A stretch of DNA of 64,000 nucleotides from JBFMFH01 sp964481395 (lineage in GTDB: Bacteria > Acidobacteriota > Vicinamibacteria > Vicinamibacterales > JAKQTR01). The translations under genes and the position numbers were made by a program. Shown here piece by piece: positions 1 to 8,837 of this stretch (positions are counted from its first letter, which is position 1; each line of letters starts with the position of its first letter). The stretch spans positions 31,089 to 95,088 of the forward strand of contig CAYZYG010000003.1 of the NCBI GenBank assembly GCA_964481395.1, written 5' to 3'. The notes beneath the pieces were generated by a model. That model was given only the letters and a program-made list of their open reading frames with translations. It did no database searches and was not told the DNA's origin.

Positions 1-1050
1 ACAGACGTGGATCTGTGGGCCGTGGAGCGGGACCGCGGCGGGCCGTTCAACGAGTCGTCTCGTGTGCCGGAGACCCTGTACCGTGCCGTCGCCGCCGTGC
101 CAGGCGTCGCGGTGTCGAGCCCGTTCATTTTCTACACGGTCGAGCGCGAGATCGAAGGACGCAGCCAGCACTTCACGATCATCGGGTACGACGTATTGGG
201 TGGTCTCGGCGGCCCTCCGGCCGTGCAGTCGGGCCGGGGGATTCGCGAGCCGCGCTACGAGGTCGTGGCCGACGCGAAGCTCGGCCTCCGGCTCGGCCAG
301 CGGATCCGCCTCGGGCGGCACGACTACACGGTCGTCGGTCTGACGAAGCGAGCCGTGGATCTCGGGGGCAACCCGCTCCTCTACATGTCTCTGCCGGACG
401 CCCAGGAAGTGCTGTACCAGCGTGACAACGAGGCCATCCGGTCGGCCCGGTACGCCACGCGGCGGGCGATCGAGGCTCAGGGATACTCGCCCGCGGAGGC
501 GGAGCGCCTGCTGCCGATGATCTCGGGGGCCGAGACCCGCACGATTGCCGCCGTGCTGGTGCGGGTCCAGCCGGGCGTCGACGTGAACGCCGTCAAGGCC
601 GGCATCGAGGCACGGCTGCTGCTCTCGGCCTTCACGCCCGACGAACAGCGCGATCTGCTGCTGAGGGGGCGTCTGATGCGGATGACCCAGGTCCTCGGCC
701 TGTTCCGCACCCTGCTCGTGATCGTGTCCGTCGTCATCATGGCGCTCATCGTCTATGTGATGACGATGGACAAGATCAAGTCGATCGCCACGTTGAAGCT
801 CATCGGCGCGTCCAACATCGTCATCGTGCGGCTGATCCTCGAGCAGTCGCTCCTGCTGGCCGTGGTCGGCAGCGTGACCGCGTGGGGCCTCGTTCAGCTG
901 ACGCAGGAATCCTTCCCACGAACGCTCGTCTTCGAGACGTTCGACACGGCGGTGACGTTCGGCGTGCTGTTCGTCGGCGGGATCGTGGCGAGTCTGTTCG
1001 GCATCTGGCGCGCGCTGCGTACCCCGCCGTCGCTCGCGCTGGGGGGATGA
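1..1050 (+). CDS. ABC transporter permease, DevC/FtsX type (5' end outside window)
   Basis: This is the membrane subunit of an ABC transporter of the DevC/MacB-like class, which couples cytoplasmic ATP hydrolysis to export across the envelope. The frame is open from the first base and a GTG at 7 lies inside conserved sequence (DLWAVERD), so the true start is upstream of the window. The visible part is a large extracytoplasmic domain (about residues 10-220) followed by three hydrophobic segments near residues 230-260, 275-300 and 315-340, the FtsX arrangement. Its stop codon overlaps the start of the ATPase gene by the four bases ATGA, so the two are translationally coupled. Substrate unknown. 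Confidence 0.88.
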   Translation, partial: TDVDLWAVERDRGGPFNESSRVPETLYRAVAAVPGVAVSSPFIFYTVEREIEGRSQHFTIIGYDVLGGLGGPPAVQSGRGIREPRYEVVADAKLGLRLGQRIRLGRHDYTVVGLTKRAVDLGGNPLLYMSLPDAQEVLYQRDNEAIRSARYATRRAIEAQGYSPAEAERLLPMISGAETRTIAAVLVRVQPGVDVNAVKAGIEARLLLSAFTPDEQRDLLLRGRLMRMTQVLGLFRTLLVIVSVVIMALIVYVMTMDKIKSIATLKLIGASNIVIVRLILEQSLLLAVVGSVTAWGLVQLTQESFPRTLVFETFDTAVTFGVLFVGGIVASLFGIWRALRTPPSLALGG

Positions 1051-1724
1051 TGGCCGTCGTCGAAGTCGAAGGCCTCCGCAAGGTGTTCGGGAGCGGCGAT
1101 CTCGCCGTGACCGCGCTCGACGGGGTGGATGTCGAGATTCAGGCGGGCGAGCTGTTCGCGCTGCTGGGTCCGAGCGGGTCCGGCAAGAGCACGCTGCTCC
1201 TGTGCATCAGCCTGATCGTCGAGCCCACGGCCGGCCGGATCCGCGTCGCGGGGAGAGACGTGTTCGCCGACGGCGCCTCACGCGTCAACGCGCGCCGCTA
1301 CCGACGCGAGAGCATCGGCTTCGTCTTTCAGTCGCACAACCTGATTCCGTTCCTGAACGCGCGCGACAATGTGGCGGTGGCCGTCGAACTCGGCGGCGAG
1401 AGCTCCCGTCGGGCGAGGCGCCGTGCGATGGAACTGCTCGAGTACCTGGAACTCGGATCGCGGGCTCACGCCACGCCGGACGCGCTGTCAGGCGGCGAAC
1501 AGCAGCGGGTCGCCATCGCGCGGGCTCTGGCGAACTCGCCGCCGGTCATCTTCGCCGACGAGCCCACCGCGTCGCTCGACACCGAGCGCGGCTTCAAGGT
1601 CATGGGCCTCCTGCGGAAGATCGCCAGGGAGCGCCAGTCGGCCGTCATCGTCGTCACGCACGACGAGCGAATGATCGAAGGCTTCGACACCGTGAAGCGG
1701 CTGCGCGACGGCCGGTTCGGGTGA
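1047..1724 (+). CDS. ABC transporter ATP-binding protein, LolD/DevA type
   Basis: This is the cytoplasmic ATPase partner of the preceding permease. All nucleotide-binding motifs are present: Walker A GPSGSGKST, Q-loop FVFQSHN, signature LSGGEQQR, Walker B VIFADEP and H-loop VTHD. At 225 residues it has the normal length of the LolD/DevA/MacB-N family. I chose the ATG at 1047, which overlaps the permease stop; an ATG at 1050 is an equal alternative. A longer reading from 882 would run back into the permease gene and has no support. A DevB-like membrane-fusion partner would be expected upstream, outside the window. Confidence 0.93.
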   Translation: MMAVVEVEGLRKVFGSGDLAVTALDGVDVEIQAGELFALLGPSGSGKSTLLLCISLIVEPTAGRIRVAGRDVFADGASRVNARRYRRESIGFVFQSHNLIPFLNARDNVAVAVELGGESSRRARRRAMELLEYLELGSRAHATPDALSGGEQQRVAIARALANSPPVIFADEPTASLDTERGFKVMGLLRKIARERQSAVIVVTHDERMIEGFDTVKRLRDGRFG

Positions 1725-1769
1725 CCGTCGCGCCCGGCGCGAACCGTGCGGCCTGCGTCGCCGGCCCTG

Positions 1770-3440
1770 TCAACGCGCGTCGACCCGCGCCGTGGCGATC
1801 ACGGCAGGCGTGCGGTCGGCAGCATCGTGCAGGGAGCCGTAGCGGGCGACTGCAGATGTCGCCGTTTCTCTGAGATCCCGGACGAACCCGTACGAGACGG
1901 TCTGATACAGCAGCCGGGCCGTAACCGCCAGCGGACCCTCGGCATCGTGCGTTTCGATGAGATACGTCAGACGATCCGTGCCCCCCGAGAAGTTGCGATC
2001 CTGTGCCGCGCATCCGTAGACCGCCACGTCAGCCGGCGCCGTCGCGGGATCGAACCCCGCCGGAAGCAGGCGGTTGTCCTTGGCGTACCGGGCTCCGCGC
2101 AGCAGCGTGTAGGTGACCGCTCCGTCGGAATCGGCCATGATGGCCTCGTAAATCTGCACCTGCGATGCCTCGGTGATGCGATCGTAGTGGGGCTCGAAGG
2201 CGTCTGGATCCTCGTCGGCTGCATTCCCGGCGATGCTGCCGTCCTCCAGCGGTCTGCCTGATTCGAAGACCACCCGTCCGTCGCTGCCGGTCACCGTCAG
2301 GTGCACCCACGCGCGCCTCGACGGGAACCCGGTCGGCAGCTTGTGACCGGTGAGGCTCTGGACGCGCAGTCCCACCGTGAGCAGCCCGTCGTCGAGACGG
2401 GCGTCTTCGACGAACAGCTTGGCAGTGCCGGCGGCAAACTGGTCGGTCGTCCGCTGGATCGTCGCCTGGAACTGATCGGTTGACGCTGTCAGCCCAAGCT
2501 CGTCGATGCTCCTTGAGAGGATGCCCAGCATGAAGGTATTCGCTCCGGCGAAAATGTGCTGGCTGAATGGGCTGCGCGGAGTCAGCCAGCGCCAGGGGCG
2601 GTTCGCAATCACCACGCTTCCGGTGGCCGCTGGCATGTGGCACTGGCGGCAACTCCGATCCTCGTCGACCCCGTCGCCGTAGCTGCTGTGCCGCCATTCG
2701 AGATAGGGCGTCTGCTCCGGCAACTGCCCGACGATGGCACCGGTTGCGTCGACGGTCGGGGTATAGAGCGTGTGGCACGTGGCGCAGAGCCCCGAGTCGC
2801 CCACGTGCGGGCTGTGTGTGGGAGTGAACCCGCTGGACTGCCGCATCGGGTTCAGCAGCGGTGCGTTGAAGGGGCCGAAGACGGGGGCGGCCGGCCGCGC
2901 CGTCCTGGTATCGATGACGTAATGGCCGGTGAAGCCCGGTGGGGCACCCAGATCGCGGTTCTGGATCTGATGACAGAGCGTGCACGACACGCCGTCACGG
3001 GCGGCCTGGTGCAGGGGATGCGCGTCGTCGAGGAATCCCCTGTCCAGCAGGGCAACCGGCGACGCGTCCGCCACGGCCTGGGTGCGCGCCATCGGCGTGT
3101 GGCAGGTCGCGCACTTGTCTTCGATGACGGCCTTGAGCGCCGGTGTTTTCGCCGCCTCTGCGCTCACCTTCGCCTGCCACAGGGGATCGCGCGAGCTGTT
3201 GGCCATCATCGTCGAGCGCCAGTGCGTGTCGATGGAGACATCCTGACGCGCCGCATCGACAAGGCCAGTGTGGCAGGCGGCGCAGTTCCCTGAGCCTGAA
3301 AAGTGAGACGTGTCGAACGTCGGGAGCGGCCGCCCCGCGTATCGCGGCACCGGACCCTGTGCGAAGAGTCCGGCCGCAATGCCGAGCGACCCAGCGACGA
3401 CGACCATCCGGAGTACCGTGCGTGTACGATGCCTGCTCAT
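1770..3440 (-). CDS. Secreted pentaheme cytochrome c
   Basis: This is a 556-residue exported multiheme c-type cytochrome. Five CxxCH heme-attachment motifs can be read in order: CAACH, CATCH, CTLCH, CATCH and CRQCH, all in the N-terminal 60 percent. An N-terminal signal peptide ends near AAGLFAQG, so the protein is periplasmic or surface-exposed. The C-terminal 250 residues have no heme motif and resemble a beta-rich domain; I do not recognise them. I took the ATG at 3440, which has GGAGG and GGAGA sequences upstream and puts the signal peptide at the N-terminus; the open frame extends to 3545 but adds no conserved sequence. The c554-like heme packing suggests extracellular electron transfer or reduction of an unknown acceptor. 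No operon partner is visible. Confidence 0.85.
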   Translation of the reverse strand: MSRHRTRTVLRMVVVAGSLGIAAGLFAQGPVPRYAGRPLPTFDTSHFSGSGNCAACHTGLVDAARQDVSIDTHWRSTMMANSSRDPLWQAKVSAEAAKTPALKAVIEDKCATCHTPMARTQAVADASPVALLDRGFLDDAHPLHQAARDGVSCTLCHQIQNRDLGAPPGFTGHYVIDTRTARPAAPVFGPFNAPLLNPMRQSSGFTPTHSPHVGDSGLCATCHTLYTPTVDATGAIVGQLPEQTPYLEWRHSSYGDGVDEDRSCRQCHMPAATGSVVIANRPWRWLTPRSPFSQHIFAGANTFMLGILSRSIDELGLTASTDQFQATIQRTTDQFAAGTAKLFVEDARLDDGLLTVGLRVQSLTGHKLPTGFPSRRAWVHLTVTGSDGRVVFESGRPLEDGSIAGNAADEDPDAFEPHYDRITEASQVQIYEAIMADSDGAVTYTLLRGARYAKDNRLLPAGFDPATAPADVAVYGCAAQDRNFSGGTDRLTYLIETHDAEGPLAVTARLLYQTVSYGFVRDLRETATSAVARYGSLHDAADRTPAVIATARVDAR

Positions 3441-3903
3441 CGAAGTCTCCGTTCCTCCGGGCCGCGCCCGCCTGAATCGTGGGGCTCCGCCGGCTGATGT
3501 CGGACGGAAGGCTTCGACCCCCACGATCGGCGGCGTCTTGGACACGGACGTCGGATCCCGCCCGCTCGCTCATCACCCAGTCCTGATGGCGCAAGAAACG
3601 CTGCCGTGCGAGCGCATCGAGGAACTGAGCAAGTTGCAAGCCAGCCGATGCGTTGCGTGGCGCAAGCGCCCCCAACTCCTTCATCGGACGAAGGTTGCCC
3701 GGGGCAGGGCGGGCCCGTTGGGCGTCGGGGATGGACTGGGCGCTCGACCGCCTGGTCGAGAGACGTCGACCATCTGGTCGACGCGCGCGGCCTCACGTTC
3801 CCGCGCGCCGGCGTAGGCCGCACTGTCGATGGGACGGGATCCTCCGGCTTGACGCCCGGCAGCGGTTGCCCGAAGATGGGGCATTCAACGAAAGGTGGAC
3901 CGG
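3441..3903. other. Gene-free stretch between divergent genes
   Basis: This 463-base stretch separates the cytochrome and phosphatase genes, which point away from each other, so it should hold both promoters. I find no supported coding sequence. Its one striking element is the pair of dyads at 3743-3782. Confidence 0.6.
3743..3782. promoter_or_regulatory. Two tandem operator-like dyads, half-site TCGACC
   Basis: Two perfect dyads lie side by side. The first is CTCGACC, 4-base spacer, GGTCGAG (3743-3760). The second is GTCGACCA, 2-base spacer, TGGTCGAC (3765-3782). Their centres are 22 bases apart, about two helical turns, so two dimers could bind the same face of the DNA. They lie about 120 bases upstream of the phosphatase start and 300 bases from the cytochrome start. 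No regulator can be assigned from sequence alone. Confidence 0.5.
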
Positions 3904-4881
3904 ATGGCCGATGTCGTCCACGACGTGGTGCGCGAACAGCTCACCTCACGACGGGTCCGGCTGCAGGCGGCGCTCGAGCAGCCGAACGTGCCAGCGGAAC
4001 TGCGCGGACTGCTCGACGAGGTGGATGCCGCGCTCCATCGTCTGGATCACGGCGTCTACGGGCGCTGCGAGACCTGCGGCGATGCGATCGAGAGCAGCCG
4101 TCTCCTGGCCGACCCCCTGCTTCGCTTCTGCCTGGACCACCTGACCGCGGCCCAGCAGGCCGGCCTGCAGCGCGACCTCGAGCTGGCCGCGCGCGTCCAG
4201 CAGGGCCTCCTGCCGTCCCCGGCGCAGCAGGTGCCGGGATGGGTGTTCGCGTACGAATACCATCCGGCCGGCATCGTCAGTGGCGACTACTGTGACGTGC
4301 TGCCGGTGGCGTCTGGGGACACGTACTTCCTGCTGGGCGACATCGCCGGGAAGGGCGTTGCGGCCTCGATGCACATGACGCAGCTGCACGCGATGTTCAG
4401 GTCGCTGGCGCCCCTGGGCATGCCACTCTCCAGCCTCGTCGAACGCGTCAGCGCCATCCTCTGCGACAGCTCGTTGCCCACTCACTATGCGACCCTGGCC
4501 TGCGTGCGCGCGATGCCGCACGGCGAGGCGGAGGTCTGCAACGCGGGTCACATGCCCGTGCTCCTGGTCCGGCCTGGCGGCGTCACGCGGATCGATTCGG
4601 AGAGCCTGCCAGTCGGCCTCTTCTGCAGCGCGAGCTTCGCCACGCGCCACGTGCGCCTGGAACCGGGCGACACGCTCGTGCTCTTTTCGGACGGTGTATC
4701 GGAAGCCGAAGACCCCGAGGGCGGCGAGTTCGGCGTGGATCGCATCGAGGCCAGGAGCCGGGTGCTCGCGGCTGACGGGCCGGCGGCACTGGCACGCTCG
4801 CTGGCCGAAGAGTCAAGGCGCTTCACGCAGGGTGCCCCGCAGGCCGACGACCTCACGGTGCTCGCGGTGCGCCGGGTCTGA
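3904..4881 (+). CDS. SpoIIE/PP2C-type phosphatase with N-terminal DksA-like zinc finger
   Basis: This 325-residue protein joins two modules. Residues about 1-85 are a helical segment and a DksA/TraR-type zinc finger (YGRCETCG ... RFCLDH), with C55, C58, C76 and H79 in place of the usual four cysteines. Residues about 95-320 are a SpoIIE-type PP2C Ser/Thr phosphatase, with metal-binding aspartates in SGDYCD, GDIAGKG and FSDGVSE. Such phosphatases usually dephosphorylate anti-anti-sigma (STAS) proteins in partner-switching circuits; no STAS or anti-sigma kinase gene is next to it. I took the ATG at 3904, which has AAGGTGG about 5 bases upstream; a GTG at 3895 is an alternative. There is no signal peptide or membrane segment, so it is cytoplasmic. 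Confidence 0.88.
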   Translation: MADVVHDVVREQLTSRRVRLQAALEQPNVPAELRGLLDEVDAALHRLDHGVYGRCETCGDAIESSRLLADPLLRFCLDHLTAAQQAGLQRDLELAARVQQGLLPSPAQQVPGWVFAYEYHPAGIVSGDYCDVLPVASGDTYFLLGDIAGKGVAASMHMTQLHAMFRSLAPLGMPLSSLVERVSAILCDSSLPTHYATLACVRAMPHGEAEVCNAGHMPVLLVRPGGVTRIDSESLPVGLFCSASFATRHVRLEPGDTLVLFSDGVSEAEDPEGGEFGVDRIEARSRVLAADGPAALARSLAEESRRFTQGAPQADDLTVLAVRRV

Positions 4882-4885
4882 TCCG

Positions 4886-7558
4886 TCACTCCGCCCGCAG
4901 GGCGACGACCGGATCGAGCCTGGTCGCGCGGCGGGCCGGCAGATAGCTGGCCAGAAGCGCCACCACGAAGAGCACCACCGAGACGGCCGCCAGCACGAGC
5001 GGATTGGCCGCGGAGGTGCCGACGAGCCCCGCCCGCAGCAGCATCGCCAGCCCGAACGATCCGGCGAGCCCCACGGTCATTCCCGCGACGACCCACCACA
5101 TGCTCCGGCCGACGAAGAGCCGGACGATGTCCCGGCGCCCGGCTCCGAGAGCGACGCGGATGCCGATCTCGTGCGTGCGCTGCTCCACCGCGTAACTGAC
5201 CACGGCTCCAATGCCCACGCTCGCCAGCGCCAGCGCCAGCAGCCCGAATCCGCACAGCAGCCACATCGCGAAGCGGCGCGAGCCCACCGATCCCGCCACA
5301 ACCTCGTCCATCGTGCCGACGCTCGACACGGGCAGATCCGGATCGGCTCGCTCCACCGCAGAGGCCGCGGCCGCGGCGAAGCCGCCTGGCTCGGCGGCCG
5401 TCCTGACCACGATCGTCATCCAGGGCCAGGCTGCCTGAGTGTAGGGCCGGAAGAACTGCGGCCTGATGTCGCGGTCGAGCCCCCAGTGCCGCGTATTACC
5501 GACGATGCCGACGACCGTGAGCCAGGTGTTGCCGTCCTGCGCGATCCCGATCTTGATGCGCTGGCCCAGCGCGTCGCGCTCCGGCCAGAACTGCCGGGCC
5601 ATGGCTTCGTTGATGACGATGACGCCGGGGGAGCCGAGCGTGTCGCGGTCGGTGAACTCACGCCCGTTCACGATGGGGATGCCCATGGTGCGGAAGTACC
5701 CGGGACACGCCACGCTGTAGGACGCATTGGGCCAGCGCCCGTCGGCCGGCAGCGGCCGGCCCTCGATCTCGAAGCCGCGGCTCGCGTTGCCCCGGAGCGG
5801 CAGGTGCGCCACGGCGCCCACCGAGCGCACGCCCGGAACGGCGCCCACCTGCTCGGCCACGTCCTGGCAGAACCGCGCTTTCACGGGCGGGCCGTAGTAC
5901 GTGTTGACCTGTGGCACGGCCGTCTGCATGGTCAGCACGTTGGAGGCATCGAATCCGGGGACCACGCCGACGATGCGCCAGACGCTCGCCATCATGAGCC
6001 CTGCTCCGCAGAGCACCACCAGCGTGAGCGCCACTTCGGTGGCGACCAGCACGTGGCGCCCGCGCGCCCGCCCGACGGCGGCGTCGCCACCGCGTTCGCT
6101 CAGCGGATCGGTGGATTCCGTCCTGAACGCGCTCAACGCCGGTGCGAGGCCGAACAGGAGTCCGGTCAGCCCCGACGCGACGAGGGCGAAGGCCAGGACC
6201 GCGCCGTCCACGTGCGCGCCGTCGAGCGGTCGGAAGGGCACCCGCGAAAACGCGCCCGGCAGGATCCGCACGAACAGCGAGGAGCCCCATGCGGCCAGGA
6301 GCAGGCCGGCCGCGCCCCCGAGCGCGCTCAGCATCAGGCTCTCGATCAGGAGCTGACGCGCGATGCGCCAGCCGGTTGCGCCGAGCGCCCGGCGCACGGC
6401 CAGCTCGCGCCTGCGCCGCGCCCCGCGGGCGAGGAGCAGATTCGCGACGTTCACGCACGCCACGAGCAGGACGAAGCCGACCGCTGAGAGGAGGAGGATC
6501 ATCAGCTGCCGCAGGCCGGAGAGATCCGCCTCGCCCATGGGTTCGACGACGGTGCGCGCCTGTTCGGAGCCCTTGGGTTGTTGTTCGGCGATGCGCGACT
6601 GGATGAGCGTCATCGCCGACTGGGCCTCGGCCGCGCCGACGTCCGGCCGGAGTCGCGCGAAGGCGATGAAGCTGCGCGAGTTGCGCGCGCGATCGCCCTC
6701 CGTGTAGCCGGCCGGCACGAAGAGCTGCCGGGGCGCGCTCCGATACTGGAACTGGAACTCTGGCGGCATGATGCCCACGACCTCGAACGGCTCGCCGTCG
6801 ATCCGGATCGTCCTGCCCACGATGGCGCGGTCTCCGCCGTACCGGCGCTGCCACAAGGCGTAGGTCAGCACGACGATGCGGTCGGTGCCGAGGCGGTCCT
6901 CTCCGGGGCGGAACGTTCGGCCGATGAAGGGTGCGACGCCGAGCACGTCAAAGAACGCCGCGCTCACGCGGAGTCCCGACACGCCCTCGGCCTGCCGCCC
7001 GCTGGTGTCGCTGCCCAGGTTGTAGGCCCGGCCGGCCGAGTCGAAGAGGGCCATCCCGCTGAACACGCGGTTGTCGCGCTCCCAGTCCCAGAAGTCCGGT
7101 GCCGACACGATGCCCCTGTCGTTGCTTCCTGGGCCGTCGCTCAGCCAGACGAACACGAGCCGGTCGGCGTCCGGGAAGGGAAGGGGCCTGAGGAGCGTCG
7201 AGTTGACCAGCGTGAAGATGGTCGTGTTGGCACCGATGCCGAGTGCGAGGGTGGCGACAACGGCCGCGGTGAAGAGCGGGGCTCGCCAGAGCGTTCGCCA
7301 GCCGTAGCGGAGATCCTGCCACACGGTCTCGAGATGCGTTTCCCATCCCGCGTCGCGAATCGAGTCCTTGACCGCCTCGAGACTGCCCATCTCGACGCGG
7401 GCCGCGCGACGCGCCTCGCCGGCGCTGAGCCCGTCCTTCATCTTCTCGGCGACCGCGGCGTCGAGATACGCCTGCAGCTCGTCATCCAGGTCCCGCTCCG
7501 CCCGGCCCTTCCACAGCAGCGTCCGGAGGCCCGCCGCGAGATGGCGTCTGAGTGACAT
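4886..7558 (-). CDS. ADOP-type ABC permease (duplicated MacB/FtsX)
   Basis: This 890-residue permease belongs to the acidobacterial duplicated orphan permease family. It begins with an about 85-residue cytoplasmic prefix domain (DLDDELQAYLD, then EARRAARVEMG). A first membrane segment follows with the family signature LALGIGANT, then a periplasmic MacB-core domain and a three-helix FtsX block (VACVNVANLLLARG, RRALGA). The periplasmic-plus-FtsX unit is then repeated, ending in the usual DPVVALRAE tail. It has no ATPase neighbour. The PadR gene lies 18 bases upstream in the same direction, the standard regulator-permease pair for this family. Role: probably MacB-like export or envelope mechanotransmission; substrate unknown. 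Confidence 0.92.
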   Translation of the reverse strand: MSLRRHLAAGLRTLLWKGRAERDLDDELQAYLDAAVAEKMKDGLSAGEARRAARVEMGSLEAVKDSIRDAGWETHLETVWQDLRYGWRTLWRAPLFTAAVVATLALGIGANTTIFTLVNSTLLRPLPFPDADRLVFVWLSDGPGSNDRGIVSAPDFWDWERDNRVFSGMALFDSAGRAYNLGSDTSGRQAEGVSGLRVSAAFFDVLGVAPFIGRTFRPGEDRLGTDRIVVLTYALWQRRYGGDRAIVGRTIRIDGEPFEVVGIMPPEFQFQYRSAPRQLFVPAGYTEGDRARNSRSFIAFARLRPDVGAAEAQSAMTLIQSRIAEQQPKGSEQARTVVEPMGEADLSGLRQLMILLLSAVGFVLLVACVNVANLLLARGARRRRELAVRRALGATGWRIARQLLIESLMLSALGGAAGLLLAAWGSSLFVRILPGAFSRVPFRPLDGAHVDGAVLAFALVASGLTGLLFGLAPALSAFRTESTDPLSERGGDAAVGRARGRHVLVATEVALTLVVLCGAGLMMASVWRIVGVVPGFDASNVLTMQTAVPQVNTYYGPPVKARFCQDVAEQVGAVPGVRSVGAVAHLPLRGNASRGFEIEGRPLPADGRWPNASYSVACPGYFRTMGIPIVNGREFTDRDTLGSPGVIVINEAMARQFWPERDALGQRIKIGIAQDGNTWLTVVGIVGNTRHWGLDRDIRPQFFRPYTQAAWPWMTIVVRTAAEPGGFAAAAASAVERADPDLPVSSVGTMDEVVAGSVGSRRFAMWLLCGFGLLALALASVGIGAVVSYAVEQRTHEIGIRVALGAGRRDIVRLFVGRSMWWVVAGMTVGLAGSFGLAMLLRAGLVGTSAANPLVLAAVSVVLFVVALLASYLPARRATRLDPVVALRAE

Positions 7559-7576
7559 GGCTTCCTCCCGGACGAG

Positions 7577-7906
7577 TCAGGCCTCGAGGATGCGCGTGAT
7601 GGCGGCCAGCTGACGGAACCATCCGCGGAGCTCTTCGTCGAGGCGGCGCCGGCCGGCGGCGCTGAGACTGTAGTACCTGGCGCGACGGTTGTTCTCGGTG
7701 GTCCGCCACGCGCCGATGATGAGCCCGTCGCGCTCGAGGCGCTTGAGGGCAGGGAACAGCGTGCCGGGGTTGACGTGGAACACGCCCTGGCTCATCTGCT
7801 CGAGGCGGAGCGTGATGCCGAAGCCGTGCAGGGGTTCGAGGGCGAGCGTCTTGAGGATGAGCATGTCCAGGGTGCCCTGGACGAGCTCGCTGGGTTGCAG
7901 GGCCAT
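7577..7906 (-). CDS. PadR-family transcriptional regulator
   Basis: This is a 109-residue winged-helix repressor of the short PadR class. It has the N-terminal LVQGTLDMLILKTL start, the wing region HGFGI ... NPGTLFPALKRLERDGLI, the REAR-like RRARYYSLS turn, and a C-terminal dimerisation helix. The start at 7906 has an AAAGGAAAGGA purine tract upstream. It is the first gene of a two-gene operon with the ADOP permease and presumably autoregulates it in response to an unidentified ligand or envelope stress. I could not pick out a classical ATGT/ACAT PadR dyad in the short upstream gap. Confidence 0.93.
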   Translation of the reverse strand: MALQPSELVQGTLDMLILKTLALEPLHGFGITLRLEQMSQGVFHVNPGTLFPALKRLERDGLIIGAWRTTENNRRARYYSLSAAGRRRLDEELRGWFRQLAAITRILEA

Positions 7907-8048
7907 CGGCGTCAGTCCTTTCCTTTGGCCTGTCTAGAGGAGGAGACGTCCAGAGTGGCGGCGAAGTTCCCTGGCCGCGCCGCGTCCGCAGGAAGGCCGT
8001 GCGGACGGGCGGTGTCCCGCCGACCTCCACGGGGAGAGCCTGGTCGGA

Positions 8049-8399
8049 GTGGTGGTGTTCGGATCGTGGGCCCGCGGCGAGGCGGGCGACACGTCCGACG
8101 TCGACGTGCTCGCCGTGCTCGATCGCCGCGTCCCGCTCTCGCGGACGCTCTACCGTGCGTGGGACGCCCGGCCCGCCGAGTGGGCCGGCAGGCCCGTCGA
8201 AGTGCACCTCGCGCACCTGCCCGACCGGGACGCCGCGCCGTCGGGCTTCTGGGCGGAGGTCGCGCTCGACGGCGGTGTCCTCTACGAACGCGGCCGGCAG
8301 GTCTCGCAGGCGCTCGGCACCGTGCGGCGGGCGATCGCGGACGGGAGGCTCGTGCGGCGCACGGTACAGGGACAGCCGTACTGGTCACAGGTGGCCTGA
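8049..8399 (+). CDS. MNT-type nucleotidyltransferase (N-terminus unresolved)
   Basis: This is a minimal nucleotidyltransferase of the kind paired with HEPN proteins. The catalytic core is intact: GSWARGE, then SDVDVL, fitting the GSx10DxD pattern. The annotated start, GTG at 8049, falls right at the first core strand (VVFGSW), so the usual N-terminal helix is missing. The frame is open back to 7938 but contains no ATG, GTG or TTG there. A good AGGAGGAG with a well-spaced GTG at 7955 lies upstream in another frame, so a frameshift between 7955 and 8049 is possible. One base separates it from the HEPN gene. In paired systems such enzymes AMPylate the HEPN partner. Confidence 0.7.
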   Translation: MVVFGSWARGEAGDTSDVDVLAVLDRRVPLSRTLYRAWDARPAEWAGRPVEVHLAHLPDRDAAPSGFWAEVALDGGVLYERGRQVSQALGTVRRAIADGRLVRRTVQGQPYWSQVA

Positions 8400-8400
8400 G

Positions 8401-8805
8401 ATGCGAAACCAGGAACTCGCCAAGGACTACATCACGCGTGCCGCAGGCCGCCTCCGCGCCCTCGACGTGCTCTACGAGGACGGCCACTGGGCCGACGTCG
8501 TCCGCGAAGCGCAGGAAGTCGTCGAGCTTGCGCTCAAGGCCGCGCTCAGGGCGCGCGGCATCGACCCGCCGCGGCTGCACGACGTGTCGGAGGCGCTGCT
8601 GGCCGAGCGAGCTCGACTGCCGGGCCCGCTCGTGGCGGAACTGGAGGCGCTCGTCCGGATTTCACGCGAGCTCAGGCGCGACCGCGAGCTGGCGTTCTAC
8701 GGGCCCGAGGACCTCACGCCGTCGGGCTTCTACTCGAAGGCCGACGCGACCAAGGCGAGGGACGGGGCCCGTCTGGTCGTGCGCGTCGTTCAGCCCCACG
8801 TGTGA
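8401..8805 (+). CDS. HEPN domain protein
   Basis: This 134-residue all-helical protein is the partner of the nucleotidyltransferase one base upstream. The HEPN signature helix pattern is visible (AKDYITRAAGRLRAL, then DVVREAQEVVELALKAALRARG, then LHDVSEAL), with a C-terminal helix after an LAFYGPED loop. It does not contain a clear Rx4-6H ribonuclease motif: the nearest arginine-histidine spacing is R-x7-H. It may therefore be a non-nucleolytic substrate-binding HEPN protein rather than a toxin. The pair forms a minimal MNT/HEPN operon. Toxin-antitoxin function is inference. Confidence 0.82.
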   Translation: MRNQELAKDYITRAAGRLRALDVLYEDGHWADVVREAQEVVELALKAALRARGIDPPRLHDVSEALLAERARLPGPLVAELEALVRISRELRRDRELAFYGPEDLTPSGFYSKADATKARDGARLVVRVVQPHV

Positions 8806-8837
8806 CGGACCGGCCCGTTGCCTCCTCCGCCACGGCT

